Source: Cohnella endophytica
GTDB lineage: Bacteria > Bacillota > Bacilli > Paenibacillales > Paenibacillaceae
Direction: 5' to 3'
Assembly: GCF_003628305.1 (NCBI RefSeq)
Contig: NZ_RBZM01000009.1
Coordinates: 186,001 to 250,000 of the forward strand
Length of the DNA: 64,000 nucleotides
A program made the translations under genes and the position numbers. The number at the start of each line of letters is the position of its first letter. Within the stretch, counting starts at the first letter, position 1. Positions 52,950 to 62,805 of the stretch are shown in pieces. The notes beneath the pieces were generated by a model. That model had not been told where the DNA came from. It saw only the letters and a program-made list of their open reading frames with translations, and did no database searches.

Positions 52950-54683
52950 ATGAAAAGCTTATTCTTTTTGCACGACTCCTCCATATTCAGGAAAATAATG
53001 GCTGCCTTCTTGGCGGCCTTATTGCCGATGTTAGCGATCACTTGGATGATCAATGAGAAAGGCTCGAATAATATTCGCAACGAAATTTCCGATTCGGTTC
53101 TGAATACGACACGGTTTTATATGCATTCGTTGGACGAGGAAGCGGATCGGATCAGCCGTTATCTGCCGAATTACGTGATGGACAAAGATATAATGGAAAT
53201 CGCGACGACGGGCAACGAGATGACCTCCTACGAGCGCGCGCGCAAAATATTGGATATCCAGGGCAGGCTGGAACTGATGAAAAATTCAAGTCCTTACATT
53301 AAAGAAACCATAGCTTATATCCCTTTGCTCCAGCGCACGATATTGAGTAACAGTTTTGAAACCTACTTGGACGAACGGGAATATTCCGCGATGCAGACCA
53401 ACAAGAAAATGATCGAAGAACCGTTTATCTATTGGAAAAATCGCATTTTTATTACGATGCAATATCCCATTAATACGGTTAAAAATCCTTTGTATATCGT
53501 AGGGGTCGAATTATCCGCCGCCAAGATCAAGGAAACGTTGGCGCAAATCGGAAACGCGCGAGGAGGACAGAGCGTGTTGCTGAATTTGGCACGCGGCTGG
53601 GACATCGATAGCGGCATGGACCCGGCGTTGTTGGAACAAGTCAAAGCTTTCGCGGCGAAAAAGCGGGAAGCGCTTTCCGATGAAGGTTATGAAACGATCG
53701 TCAATAACGGCAATAGCTTTCTCGCCGTCTATAAATATTCGAAAATATGGAACTCCTACTCGATTACTTGCATCCCCGAAGAGACAGCGCTGGGTTCGTT
53801 GCATATGTATCGAACCTTATTCTGGTGGGCTTGCGTTCTCGCGGTTGGCATCGTGCTGTTCTTTACTTATTTTCTGCTGCGACTGATTTACCGCCCTTTG
53901 ATGAAGCTTGTCCACTCCTTCCGCCGCGTTCAGCAGAACCGGCTGGAACCGATCGCGATCGACCGCGGCGCGGATGAATTCGGATATTTGTATCAGGCAT
54001 TCAACGATACCGTGCGCTCCTTGAAAACGCTGATCGAGGAAAATTACGAACAGCAAATCCGGAATCAACGGTCGGAGCTGAAACGATTGCAATCTCAGAT
54101 TAATCCTCACTTTTTGTATAATTGCTTTTTCGTTCTGTGCCGTCTGATCAAATCCGAGAAACAGAAAGATAAAGCCTATCGATTCTGTTTGTACATCGGA
54201 CAATACTTTCAGTTCATTACCCGCAACGACGAGGACGACGTTCCGCTTGCCCTTGAGATGGAGCACTCCCGCACCTATGTCGAGATGCAAACGATCTGCT
54301 ACGGGGAACGAATACAAGTCTGGTTCGACGGCGAAGTTCCCGCGATTCACGTTCCTCGATTGATTTTGCAGCCGATTATCGAGAATGCTTACAAACACGC
54401 GCTAGGCAACATGCTTCAACCCGGAGAGCTATGGATTCATAGCGACGAAAAGGAGAATGCATTCTTTCTCTACGTCGAAGATAACGGGCGGAAAATAAAA
54501 GACGAAGAAATCGAGCTGCTCCGGAAGAAGCTGCAGTATGCCACGAGCCGAATCGAGGAAACGACGGGCATCCTGAACGTTCATCGCCGGATTCAATTGC
54601 GTTTCGGAGAGGAATATGGTCTCGCGGTGTCGCGATCCGAATTAGGCGGTCTGCGGGTCACGATCAAACTAAGCTTTAGCTAA
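52950..54683 (+). CDS. YesM-type sensor histidine kinase
   Basis: 577-residue membrane kinase. Membrane segments at about residues 17-34 and 290-310 enclose a sensor domain of about 250 residues. A HAMP-like region follows, then LQSQINPHFLYNCFFVLCRL with the phospho-acceptor His, and the ATPase motifs LQPIIENAYKHAL and VEDNGRKIKDEEI. The usual Gly-rich loop is weak (DNGRKI instead of DNGxGI), which may lower autokinase activity. It is followed 12 bases later by its response regulator and lies directly downstream of the permeases, so it probably senses the transported sugar. Confidence 0.93.
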   Translation: MKSLFFLHDSSIFRKIMAAFLAALLPMLAITWMINEKGSNNIRNEISDSVLNTTRFYMHSLDEEADRISRYLPNYVMDKDIMEIATTGNEMTSYERARKILDIQGRLELMKNSSPYIKETIAYIPLLQRTILSNSFETYLDEREYSAMQTNKKMIEEPFIYWKNRIFITMQYPINTVKNPLYIVGVELSAAKIKETLAQIGNARGGQSVLLNLARGWDIDSGMDPALLEQVKAFAAKKREALSDEGYETIVNNGNSFLAVYKYSKIWNSYSITCIPEETALGSLHMYRTLFWWACVLAVGIVLFFTYFLLRLIYRPLMKLVHSFRRVQQNRLEPIAIDRGADEFGYLYQAFNDTVRSLKTLIEENYEQQIRNQRSELKRLQSQINPHFLYNCFFVLCRLIKSEKQKDKAYRFCLYIGQYFQFITRNDEDDVPLALEMEHSRTYVEMQTICYGERIQVWFDGEVPAIHVPRLILQPIIENAYKHALGNMLQPGELWIHSDEKENAFFLYVEDNGRKIKDEEIELLRKKLQYATSRIEETTGILNVHRRIQLRFGEEYGLAVSRSELGGLRVTIKLSFS

Positions 54684-54695
54684 GGGGGAATGCGG

Positions 54696-56375
54696 ATGTA
54701 TAGACTGCTTATTGTCGATGACCTCCCTATTATCGTCGAAGGACTTCTGGAGTTGTTCGAGCTGACCGAGCATTTGGAGCTCGAAGTCATGACGGCCTAT
54801 TCGGGCGAGGAAGCGCTGGAGGTCTTGTCCCATCATCGCGTCGATATCGTGCTTTCCGACATTAAGATGCCCGGAATCGAAGGCATCGAGCTGCTCAGGG
54901 AAATCGGATCGCGTTGGCCCGCGTGCAAAGTCATTTTTCTGACCGGTTATACGGATTTCGAATACGCCAAGAGCGCCATTACTTACGGCAGTTTCGATTA
55001 TATTCTGAAAATCGAAAGCGACGAGAAAATCATCCGATCCGTGGAACGGGCCATCGCTAAAATCGAAGAAGAACAAGATCAAGCCCAGATGATCGCGAGA
55101 GCGCAAGCCAAAATGAGACTGGCCTTGCCCTCGATGCAAAAAGAGTATATGTGGGGACTGCTCCAAGGCAAGCAGGTCATGGAGAGCCAGTTGGATCATG
55201 CCTTCAGGGAACTTGATCTTCCGCTCGACGCTACGATGCCCGTTTATTTGCTCATCGGAAGATTGGACGCTTGGAAAGAGATGTTCACGACGCCGGATAA
55301 AGCGCTGTTGGCCTATGCGATGCAAAATATTTGCGACGAGTATTTGTCGGCGCAGGTACGAAGCTACTCCGTCGTATTCGAGCTGTCCAAAATCGTCTGG
55401 ATCATTCAACCGAAAGCCTCGGGCGAGTCGTCCGTCGACCCCGACGGCTCGGAATGGATTAAAGCACATCTATATACGAGCGGTATTCTGGAAACCGTTC
55501 AAGCCACTTGCAAGAAACTGCTGGGACTTTCCGCTTCTTTCATTCTCGGGGGCGAGACGACTGCGTGGCATCGCCTGTCGGATCGGTTTCACTCGATGAA
55601 ATACGGCTTGATCTCGGGGCATGGCTTATTCCATGAAGTCCTGATGACCGACAAGGATATTCAGGCGAAAGAGAGCAACGATCTCTCGGGCAGTCATCGC
55701 GACAGCTTCTATCATACCCGGGTGCAATTGCTCATGAGCTGTCTCGAGAATGATCATCCGGAGCAATTCGACAAGCTGTATACGGAACTCACTGCGATAT
55801 GGAAGGACCCGGGAACCCCGAACGAGCGGAAAATCGAATTGTACCATTCCCTTTCGGCGGTGTTTTTGTTCTATATTCATAGAAACCGGGAAATTTGCGA
55901 CTACGCGAATACGCAATTGGACCTCGATAAGTTATTTCGTCACGACGAGTCTACCCCATGGCCGGAGCTGATTCAATATTACAGGCAAATGGCCGACTGC
56001 TTCTTCGAATGGAATACACAGCGAGGCACGCAATTGCCGGCGGAAGTCATCAACAAAGTCCACGGTTATATCGAAGAGCATATTTCTACCGACATTTCCT
56101 TGACGGCTCTGGCGGATTACGTGGGCTTGAATCCCTCTTATTTGTCCAGGCTCTACAAGCAAATTACGGGCATCGGATTATCGAAATACGTCAACGACTA
56201 CAGGAACTTGATCGCCAAAGAAAGACTTCTGAACACTTCTATGAAAGTAGGCGAAATCGCGGCCGAACTCGGGTATAACTCCGCGCTTGCCTTTATTCGC
56301 TTTTTCAAAAAACAAAACGAGATGACGCCCCAGGATTTCCGCATCTTGCGACACCCCCCGGCGCAAGGTCAATAA
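54696..56375 (+). CDS. YesN-type response regulator with AraC DNA-binding domain
   Basis: 559-residue response regulator. MYRLLIVDDLPIIVEG opens the receiver; Asp55 in IVLSDIKMPG is the phospho-acceptor. The usual Lys-Pro pair is replaced: the sequence reads YILKIESD. A central region of about 300 residues leads to two helix-turn-helix motifs (LTALADYVGLNPSYLSRLYKQ; key part LADYVGLNPSYLS, and IAAELGYNSALAFIRFFKKQ). ATG 54696 is eight bases after GGGGG; the ATG at 54690 is too close. Likely activator of the 49.3 kb transporter operon. Confidence 0.92.
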   Translation: MYRLLIVDDLPIIVEGLLELFELTEHLELEVMTAYSGEEALEVLSHHRVDIVLSDIKMPGIEGIELLREIGSRWPACKVIFLTGYTDFEYAKSAITYGSFDYILKIESDEKIIRSVERAIAKIEEEQDQAQMIARAQAKMRLALPSMQKEYMWGLLQGKQVMESQLDHAFRELDLPLDATMPVYLLIGRLDAWKEMFTTPDKALLAYAMQNICDEYLSAQVRSYSVVFELSKIVWIIQPKASGESSVDPDGSEWIKAHLYTSGILETVQATCKKLLGLSASFILGGETTAWHRLSDRFHSMKYGLISGHGLFHEVLMTDKDIQAKESNDLSGSHRDSFYHTRVQLLMSCLENDHPEQFDKLYTELTAIWKDPGTPNERKIELYHSLSAVFLFYIHRNREICDYANTQLDLDKLFRHDESTPWPELIQYYRQMADCFFEWNTQRGTQLPAEVINKVHGYIEEHISTDISLTALADYVGLNPSYLSRLYKQITGIGLSKYVNDYRNLIAKERLLNTSMKVGEIAAELGYNSALAFIRFFKKQNEMTPQDFRILRHPPAQGQ

Positions 56376-56467
56376 TTGTATATGAAATGTAAGCAACGAT
56401 CTCTTTTTCCTCTCGGTCTGTCCCTTTACAATTGGGGTACGTAAGGCGCACAAGAGGAGGAAATGTC

Positions 56468-57745
56468 TTGAAAAAAGTAACGGCCGTTTTACTAGGCGCC
56501 GGTAGCCGGGGAAGATATATTTACGGACCCTATGCGGAGAAATTTCCGAACGAACTGAAAATCGTCGCCGTAGCCGAGCCTGACGAGGAGCGCAGAAACC
56601 GGTTTGCGGACATTCATCGCATCGTCCCCGAGCGCAGGTACGATTCCTGGGAAAAAGCGTTCGATCACGGCCGCATGGCGGATGTCATGATTATCTGCAC
56701 GCTGGATCGGATGCATTATCTTCCCGCAATGAAAGCGATGGAGCTCGGATATCACGTCATGCTCGAGAAGCCGATGTCCCCTTCCTTGGAGGAATGCATC
56801 GCGTTGGAACAGGCATCGCATCGGTTCAGACGGCTTCTCGTCGTCACGCATGTTCTCCGTTATTCCCCCTTCTGGTCGGGAATCAAGAAATGCATCGAGG
56901 ACGGCGAGCTCGGAACCGTGGGTACGATTCAATTGGTCGAGAACGTCGGCTATCCCCATATGACGCATAGCTACGTGCGAGGGAACTGGCGGAATTCGGA
57001 AGAAACAAGTCCGATGATTCTAGCTAAATCCTGCCATGATCTGGACATCATCTCCTGGCTGATGGATCAGCCGTGCGCGAGCGTAAGCTCTTACGGCTCT
57101 TTGCTTCATTTCAGGGCGGAGAACGCTCCGGAAGGCTCGACGGACCGCTGCATCGACGGCTGCGCGGTCGAGAAGGATTGCGCCTTCTCGGCTATGAAAA
57201 TGTACATGCAGCCGCCGCATCATCCTTGGGCGCGCTACATGACGAACGACTTGTCGCAGGAAGGAATCCTGACCGCGCTGAGGGAAGGCCCTTTCGGGCG
57301 TTGCGTCTATCGCTGCGATAACAACGTCGTCGACCATCAGGTCGTGAACCTGGCGTTCAAGAACGGAGCGAACGCATCGTTCGTCATGTCGGGACTGACG
57401 CAAAGCGGTACGCGTCGGGTTCAGATCATGGGCACGCACGGCGAAATCATAGGCGACATGGATAAGGGAGCTTTTACCTTATATCGCTATGCGCGAGGAG
57501 AACAGGTCGAGATTCGTTGCAATGTCGAAGGCGATGGTCACGGAGGCGGCGATGAACGCATGGTCGGCTCGTTCCTACGCGATGTCTGCCGGTTCGATAG
57601 CAATCCGTCGCATGGCCTGACGTCCGCAACGGCGTCCCTGCAAAGCCATCTAATGGCCTTTGCGTCCGAACATTCGAGATTGCAAGAGGGAATGGCTGTC
57701 AAGCTTGCGGACATGTATCGCGAGGCAGTCTCAAAAAAATATTGA
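56468..57745 (+). CDS. Gfo/Idh/MocA-family oxidoreductase with Cys cluster
   Basis: 425-residue dehydrogenase. TTG 56468 follows AGGAGG by seven bases and gives the expected N-terminus KKVTAVLLGAGSRGRYIYG, a nucleotide-binding loop. MLEKPMSPSLEECI near residue 100 carries the catalytic-type Lys. Residues 215-300 hold a Cys-rich insertion (RCIDGCAVEKDC, then GRCVYRCDNN), conserved in a subgroup of the family, possibly a metal site. It lies about 90 bases after the response regulator gene, on the same strand, and may have its own promoter. It probably oxidises or reduces a sugar derived from the imported ligand. A terminator follows. Confidence 0.88.
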   Translation: MKKVTAVLLGAGSRGRYIYGPYAEKFPNELKIVAVAEPDEERRNRFADIHRIVPERRYDSWEKAFDHGRMADVMIICTLDRMHYLPAMKAMELGYHVMLEKPMSPSLEECIALEQASHRFRRLLVVTHVLRYSPFWSGIKKCIEDGELGTVGTIQLVENVGYPHMTHSYVRGNWRNSEETSPMILAKSCHDLDIISWLMDQPCASVSSYGSLLHFRAENAPEGSTDRCIDGCAVEKDCAFSAMKMYMQPPHHPWARYMTNDLSQEGILTALREGPFGRCVYRCDNNVVDHQVVNLAFKNGANASFVMSGLTQSGTRRVQIMGTHGEIIGDMDKGAFTLYRYARGEQVEIRCNVEGDGHGGGDERMVGSFLRDVCRFDSNPSHGLTSATASLQSHLMAFASEHSRLQEGMAVKLADMYREAVSKKY

Positions 57746-57778
57746 TACTATTAAAGTAGAAAGCATGAAGAAAACCAA

Positions 57779-57828
57779 AAATAAAGGCGAATTCTCATTC
57801 CGAACGGAATGGAAAATCGCCTTTATTT
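57779..57828. terminator. Bidirectional terminator between dehydrogenase and GH27 genes
   Basis: AAATAAAGGCGA (57779-57790) pairs with TCGCCTTTATTT (57817-57828), enclosing a second stem CATTCC/GGAATG. AT-rich ends on both sides make it usable by both convergent genes. Confidence 0.85.
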
Positions 57829-57866
57829 ATTGGCATGCATTTTACGAAATCAAATACTAACGTTTT

Positions 57867-60800
57867 TTAGTGGCCGTGGTCGATCGAAGCCTCTTCGATG
57901 TCTCGGACCGCCCAGTAACCGTTCGGGACATCCTTCCATGGCGATTGTTCGATCCCGTAGAGCGGACCTCTTCCTAACAGTCGGTTAAGGATAACGACGG
58001 CTTCCGCGCGGGTCAACGAAGCGCTCGGACGGAAGGTGCCATCGGAATATCCTTTCATGTAGCCTGCGCTTTGCGCGGCTTTAATCGCTTGCTCCGCCCA
58101 ATTGCCGGCGATGTCTTTGAACCCGTCGCCCGTTCCTGTCGCGTTCGAGCCGCCGGCCGCGAATCGGATCGCGAGCGCCGCCATCTCCGCGCGGGTAATC
58201 GGCTGTTCCGGCTTGAAGCTGCCATCCGCGAAGCCGCTCATCAAGCCCATGCTTGTCGCCTTGGCGATGGCGTCCGAAGCCCAGTAACCGTTCTTCACGT
58301 CGCTATAAGCGCGAACGTTTCCGGTGCCTTCGCGCGTCGCGACGCGCGACAGAATCGCCGCCATTTCCGCGCGGGTAATGACCTTCTCCGGCTTGAATAA
58401 GCCATCGGCGAAGCCTTTCATATAGGCCTGATGCGAGGAGGCCGCAGCCTCGTCGCCCGTCTTCACGATCGTGAACGTGCTGAACTTCGAGATCGTGAAT
58501 TGAAGGCCTTTGCCGCCGTCGAACGTGGTTATTACGCCCTTGAGGAACTGTTTCGTTCCGTCGCTATGTTCGATATAGACTCCTAGTTGACTCAGCTCGG
58601 AATCGCTCAGGTTCAGGCCTTGAAGCGGAAGCACAAGCGTTACCTCGCGGTTCTGAACATTCGTCTCGATCTCCACCGGTCTTCCGACGACCGTCACCTT
58701 CTTGCCGGATGTCGCCGCAAGGACGACCGTCGCCCCGTTGGCGCGTTGTTCGATCTCCTTGGTCTTCTCGTTCGACTTGACCGGAACGAGATTGAAATAC
58801 GCGTCGCCGGCGAATCCCAGGAGAGAGAGGTTCGGAATCCGTATTTTCGCATTGGCCGTATCGATATCCAAGCCGAGTCCGCTTTGCGCGATGAGTCCGA
58901 TCGATGCTTTGTCTAACTTCACGCTCGTAAGGGAAGTTTCATCCTTCGCGTCGGGGATGGAGACGACCGCCGCCTTCGATCCGGACGCTTTTCCTTTGTC
59001 TATCAAGGCTTGAGTATTGTCGCCGGTGAGCTTGACTTCATCCTTGCCCGTACCGTCCGGTTGCGTCGTCCGCACGATGTTTACCGTGCCGGAATCGCCG
59101 CTTCCCGAGCCTCCCCCTCCGCTTGACGGCGGAACCGGCGTTGAAGCGACATTGTACCGCAAGGCGTCGACGAGCATCTCGCTTCCCGATTTCTTGACGA
59201 CCTTGATCGTATGGGTGCCGCTCGGCAGCGAGGTTGCGCTGAACAAGCTGACTTGGGCGTTACGGGTCGCCGACAAGGCACTGACCGTTTGCTTCAATGC
59301 ACCGTCGAGATATACGTCCATGTTTCCTTGGGTCGGCCCCGTCGGAGAAAGAAGCTCGATGCCGGTTCCTTTGAACGTATATTGATAATAATCTCCGTCC
59401 GCCGAAGTCGCGTGCACGTCATCGCCATAGTCGCCTTTAAAGCTGAACGTTAACTTCGTAGTACCGAGAGGGCGCGTTGCAAGATATTCCTTTTTGATCG
59501 TCACTCGGCTTCCCGATATCGCATAATCGATGCCGTTCACGAGCACGTTCGACGCGTTCGAAATGCCGTTTAGGCTATCAATGCTGGAAAGTACGTTAAC
59601 GACGACGTCGCTCTGCGCGGATGTCTTCTTGTCGAAGTCGACCGACGAAACGTCGATCCGGTCGGTCATCTGCACCCGCAGCGCATCGAGCAGCATGAAT
59701 TGCCCCGAGCGTTTGACGGCCTTCAGCGTGTGTAGCCCCGGCGTGAGACCGGACACGGTGTAAACGTTCTGCTGCGCGACGTTGTGAGCGTTGGCGCCGT
59801 AAGTATTGGCTGTGCCGTGAAGCTGACCATCGATATAGATGTCTACGTTGCCTTGGCCTTGGTCGATCTCGGTGATGTAAGAGATGCCCGTACCGTTAAA
59901 CGTATACGTGAAAAAGTCCCCGTTGGTCTCTACGTAATGCACGTCTTTCATGTAATCGTCGAATGCTCTTCCCGTACTCCGGCCCCATGCCCCCGTATAC
60001 CGGATGCCGGGATCGTCGTCGTTGATCATCGCGTAACGTCCGGGCGACGAGGAGTTGCTTATCGTCACGGCCAACGTCCGGGATCCGCTAGCGCTGAACT
60101 CGAACGTCAGGTTGGCGACGCCGACCGGTTGTTGAGCCAGGTACGACTTGGACAAAGTAACGAAGTTACCGCTAACGATATAATCGTCGCCGGAAGTCAG
60201 GACCGACGTTCCGTTCTTGATGCCGGTCAGGCTGTTGCCGTCGCCGAGCGTCAACGTAACCGCCAAGTTAGCTTGCGCGGTAGGCCGCTTGTCGAAGCTC
60301 GCGACCGTCGGGCTGATCGACGTTCCCGTAATCGCGACGGACAGGCTCTGCGAGGCCCCGCCCGCGAATCCGAAGGTCAATACCGTCGATTGGCCGGACG
60401 GCTGCTGTTGCAGGTATTCCTTCTTGATGGTGACGACGTTGCCGGACATCGTGTAGTCGACGTTCGACCGAAGCGTCGCCAGGCCGTTCTTGATACCGTT
60501 CAACGAGCCCGAACCGAGCGTCAACGCCGTCGTGACGTCGACCGGCTGATCCTTATTGAAGGCGTTGGCGGAAGGAGCCCCGATCAACGAATCCGTCGAT
60601 ACCTTCAACGCATCGAGGAGGAAGTAGTATTGGCCGCCTCCGTTACGGACGATTCTCAGCGTATGTTGCCCCGGAGCAAGATCTGCGACGCTGTAAACGG
60701 AATATTGACCAGATTGAGGGGAACCGTATCCATCAACCGTTTCTTTGAATTCGCCGTCGATATAAATATCCATCTTGCCGGTGCTTTCGCTTTTCTCGGC

Positions 60801-62555
60801 CAGCACTTCAATGCCGGTACCCGAGAAAACGTAGGACAATTCCGGTTCGGTACCGTTATCCGGTTCCCCGTAATGAACGTCACCGTTATAATCTCCGAAC
60901 TGCCTTCCGCTGCTGTATCCCCACTTATTCGAATATTGAATGCCCGGATCGTTATCGTTAATGATCACGACTTGGGATCCGGACGACGTAATCGCTTCCG
61001 GGTCCGGATCGGATGAAGGCGCGTTATTAGTACCGTTCTGGTTATCGTTTGCTCCGTTTGTACCCGAAGCCGACGAATCCGAGATGACGACAGACAAATC
61101 CTGCGAATCGCGCACCAATTCTTTGCCGCCGTTGCGCGTCCATTCGCCCGCGTATCTCATTCCCGTATCGTCGTCGTTCACGAGCGAGGTTCCGTTCGCA
61201 GCCGTAACTTTGAACAAGCGGGAAGCGTGCGGCTCCAAGTACGCCGAGCCGTAGCCGGTCGCATACGAGCCGAGCTCCCTATGACTCCATAGATCGCGCA
61301 CCGATGCGGATCCGTTCAAGCCGATATCGCTCCAATTCACGTTAACCGTCGCGCCTTTGTTGCCCAGATTGAACAGTGCCACCGTATAGGTTCCGTCTCC
61401 GTTATTGGCGTACCAGACTTGCTGGTTCGTCGCCGTCGACACCGGATGCACCGGTCGGCCGGCTTGGTTGACGGCGATCACTTCGTCGTTCGTCAACAGC
61501 TCCAACCCGTAGTCGTCCAGGTTGGACAAATCGTCGCCCGTGTACAATTGCGCGGCCGAAGCCGCCCATAGCGTCGCCGCCGTCTGCCTCTCGTCTCTCG
61601 TGAGCCCGGAGGTCGCGCCGTTGCCGACGTTCAAGGAGTCGAAGTCGTTCCACCCGCCCGGCCCGGCGTCTCGCCACCACAACGCGGCGTCGGGGAACAA
61701 TCGGGCGATATTGGCCCATTGCGTCATTCCGACCTCGCGGTCGTAGGACTCGACGTCCCAGTCAACGCGCCAGCCGTTGGCGTATTTCTTCCAATAGTCC
61801 ACGTAATTATGGTCGAGCGCCCAGCTTAATTCGAACCAGATTCCGTGTCGGCTCAGCGCCTCGGACCATGCCTTGACGTCTCCGCGGGCATCGATGGTCT
61901 CGTCGTTGTGGCCGGAACCCGGCGTGACGCTGTCGAACTTGACGAAGTCCACGCCCCATGAAGCGATCACGTCGGCGATGGAGTCGACGTATTTCTGCGC
62001 ACAGGGATTATCGAAATCGATCTTGTAGCCCAGGTTCCAGTAATCCGCGTATTTGAACGGACGAACGACAATGTCTCCGATCGAGCATCCGGGAGCGCCG
62101 TAGATCGGAAGATCGCGGGTTACCGCATCCGGAGACACGCCCGGAATGAGATAAATGCCGACCTTCTGGCCGTTGGCGTGAATGTAGTCGACCAAGTTCT
62201 CGAACCCGTTCGGATAATTCGTCGTGCTTGGAATCGGCCGACCGTAATCGTCCATGCTGCCGTTCCAGCCCGCGTCGATATTGATATATTCATAGCCGTG
62301 GGCTTGGAGCTTCTCGTGCATGGCGTCGGACATCTGTTTGATCTTGGCTTCGGAGATCCAGTTGCCTCCCGGTCCGTCGTAGACCTGCATGCTATAGCTG
62401 CTCCAGCCCATATAAGGCTTCAATGCCAATCCGTTATTGGCCGCTTCCGCTACGCCGGCCTTCGGGCCGACGATTCCGACCTGCGCGATGACCACGATGG
62501 CCAAAAGCAATCCAAGCCAGATTTTCCTCCGGCTTCGCGAGTGTACTTGTTTCAT
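57867..62555 (-). CDS. SLH-anchored GH27 glycoside hydrolase with X2 and repeated binding modules
   Basis: 1562-residue surface enzyme. Signal peptide 1-38. Residues 40-450: GH27 TIM barrel and C-terminal beta domain, with nucleophile Asp208 (VDFVKFDSV) and acid/base Asp267 (WRVDWDVES); GH27 includes alpha-galactosidases, alpha-N-acetylgalactosaminidases and beta-arabinopyranosidases. A lone head of a binding module (VNDDDTGMRYAGEW) stands at 459-472. Then come binding module 1 (530-655), X2 modules (about 663-745 and 752-832), binding module 2 (842-963), X2 module 3 (about 970-1040) and a binding module lacking its head (1042-1137). After a Gly/Ser linker and a beta region come three SLH units (about 1375-1562), the first shortened. 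It would degrade galactoside-rich polymer at the cell surface. Confidence 0.9.
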   Translation of the reverse strand: MKQVHSRSRRKIWLGLLLAIVVIAQVGIVGPKAGVAEAANNGLALKPYMGWSSYSMQVYDGPGGNWISEAKIKQMSDAMHEKLQAHGYEYINIDAGWNGSMDDYGRPIPSTTNYPNGFENLVDYIHANGQKVGIYLIPGVSPDAVTRDLPIYGAPGCSIGDIVVRPFKYADYWNLGYKIDFDNPCAQKYVDSIADVIASWGVDFVKFDSVTPGSGHNDETIDARGDVKAWSEALSRHGIWFELSWALDHNYVDYWKKYANGWRVDWDVESYDREVGMTQWANIARLFPDAALWWRDAGPGGWNDFDSLNVGNGATSGLTRDERQTAATLWAASAAQLYTGDDLSNLDDYGLELLTNDEVIAVNQAGRPVHPVSTATNQQVWYANNGDGTYTVALFNLGNKGATVNVNWSDIGLNGSASVRDLWSHRELGSYATGYGSAYLEPHASRLFKVTAANGTSLVNDDDTGMRYAGEWTRNGGKELVRDSQDLSVVISDSSASGTNGANDNQNGTNNAPSSDPDPEAITSSGSQVVIINDNDPGIQYSNKWGYSSGRQFGDYNGDVHYGEPDNGTEPELSYVFSGTGIEVLAEKSESTGKMDIYIDGEFKETVDGYGSPQSGQYSVYSVADLAPGQHTLRIVRNGGGQYYFLLDALKVSTDSLIGAPSANAFNKDQPVDVTTALTLGSGSLNGIKNGLATLRSNVDYTMSGNVVTIKKEYLQQQPSGQSTVLTFGFAGGASQSLSVAITGTSISPTVASFDKRPTAQANLAVTLTLGDGNSLTGIKNGTSVLTSGDDYIVSGNFVTLSKSYLAQQPVGVANLTFEFSASGSRTLAVTISNSSSPGRYAMINDDDPGIRYTGAWGRSTGRAFDDYMKDVHYVETNGDFFTYTFNGTGISYITEIDQGQGNVDIYIDGQLHGTANTYGANAHNVAQQNVYTVSGLTPGLHTLKAVKRSGQFMLLDALRVQMTDRIDVSSVDFDKKTSAQSDVVVNVLSSIDSLNGISNASNVLVNGIDYAISGSRVTIKKEYLATRPLGTTKLTFSFKGDYGDDVHATSADGDYYQYTFKGTGIELLSPTGPTQGNMDVYLDGALKQTVSALSATRNAQVSLFSATSLPSGTHTIKVVKKSGSEMLVDALRYNVASTPVPPSSGGGGSGSGDSGTVNIVRTTQPDGTGKDEVKLTGDNTQALIDKGKASGSKAAVVSIPDAKDETSLTSVKLDKASIGLIAQSGLGLDIDTANAKIRIPNLSLLGFAGDAYFNLVPVKSNEKTKEIEQRANGATVVLAATSGKKVTVVGRPVEIETNVQNREVTLVLPLQGLNLSDSELSQLGVYIEHSDGTKQFLKGVITTFDGGKGLQFTISKFSTFTIVKTGDEAAASSHQAYMKGFADGLFKPEKVITRAEMAAILSRVATREGTGNVRAYSDVKNGYWASDAIAKATSMGLMSGFADGSFKPEQPITRAEMAALAIRFAAGGSNATGTGDGFKDIAGNWAEQAIKAAQSAGYMKGYSDGTFRPSASLTRAEAVVILNRLLGRGPLYGIEQSPWKDVPNGYWAVRDIEEASIDHGH

Positions 62556-62599
62556 TTTCGCATCCCCTTTACCGAAATAGTGATCGTGCTATGTACTTG

Positions 62600-62627
62600 T
62601 GAAAACGCTTACCGCACCCCGATTATA
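62600..62627 (-). promoter_or_regulatory. GH27 gene -10 box and candidate cre site
   Basis: On the minus strand TATAAT (62627-62622) is followed just after the predicted start by a cre-like site; the plus strand reads TGAAAACGCTTACC at 62600-62613, 13 of 14 matches to the CcpA consensus. The -35 region is poor. CcpA binding here would block early transcription. Confidence 0.5.
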
Positions 62628-62747
62628 GGCATCCCAACATTGTCGGCGGTAGGTACATCTGCGTCTTCGGCCGTACGAATCTCCCGATTTCGGGGGTACA
62701 AATCGTCCGATATCCGTCCATTTGCGTAACGCAAAGCCCGAAAACGC

Positions 62748-62785
62748 AAAAAAGCCCGATCGCTCCTGATGGAACGACCAAGGGC
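62748..62785 (-). terminator. Strong terminator of a small minus-strand unit
   Basis: On the minus strand GCCC-TT-GGTCGTTCC pairs with GGAGCGATC-GGGC around an ATCA loop and is followed by six T. It lies about 20 bases after the 18-codon frame and well upstream of the GH27 gene, so it ends a separate short transcript or works as an attenuator. Confidence 0.8.
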
Positions 62786-62805
62786 CGCGCGCACGATATA
62801 TAGAA

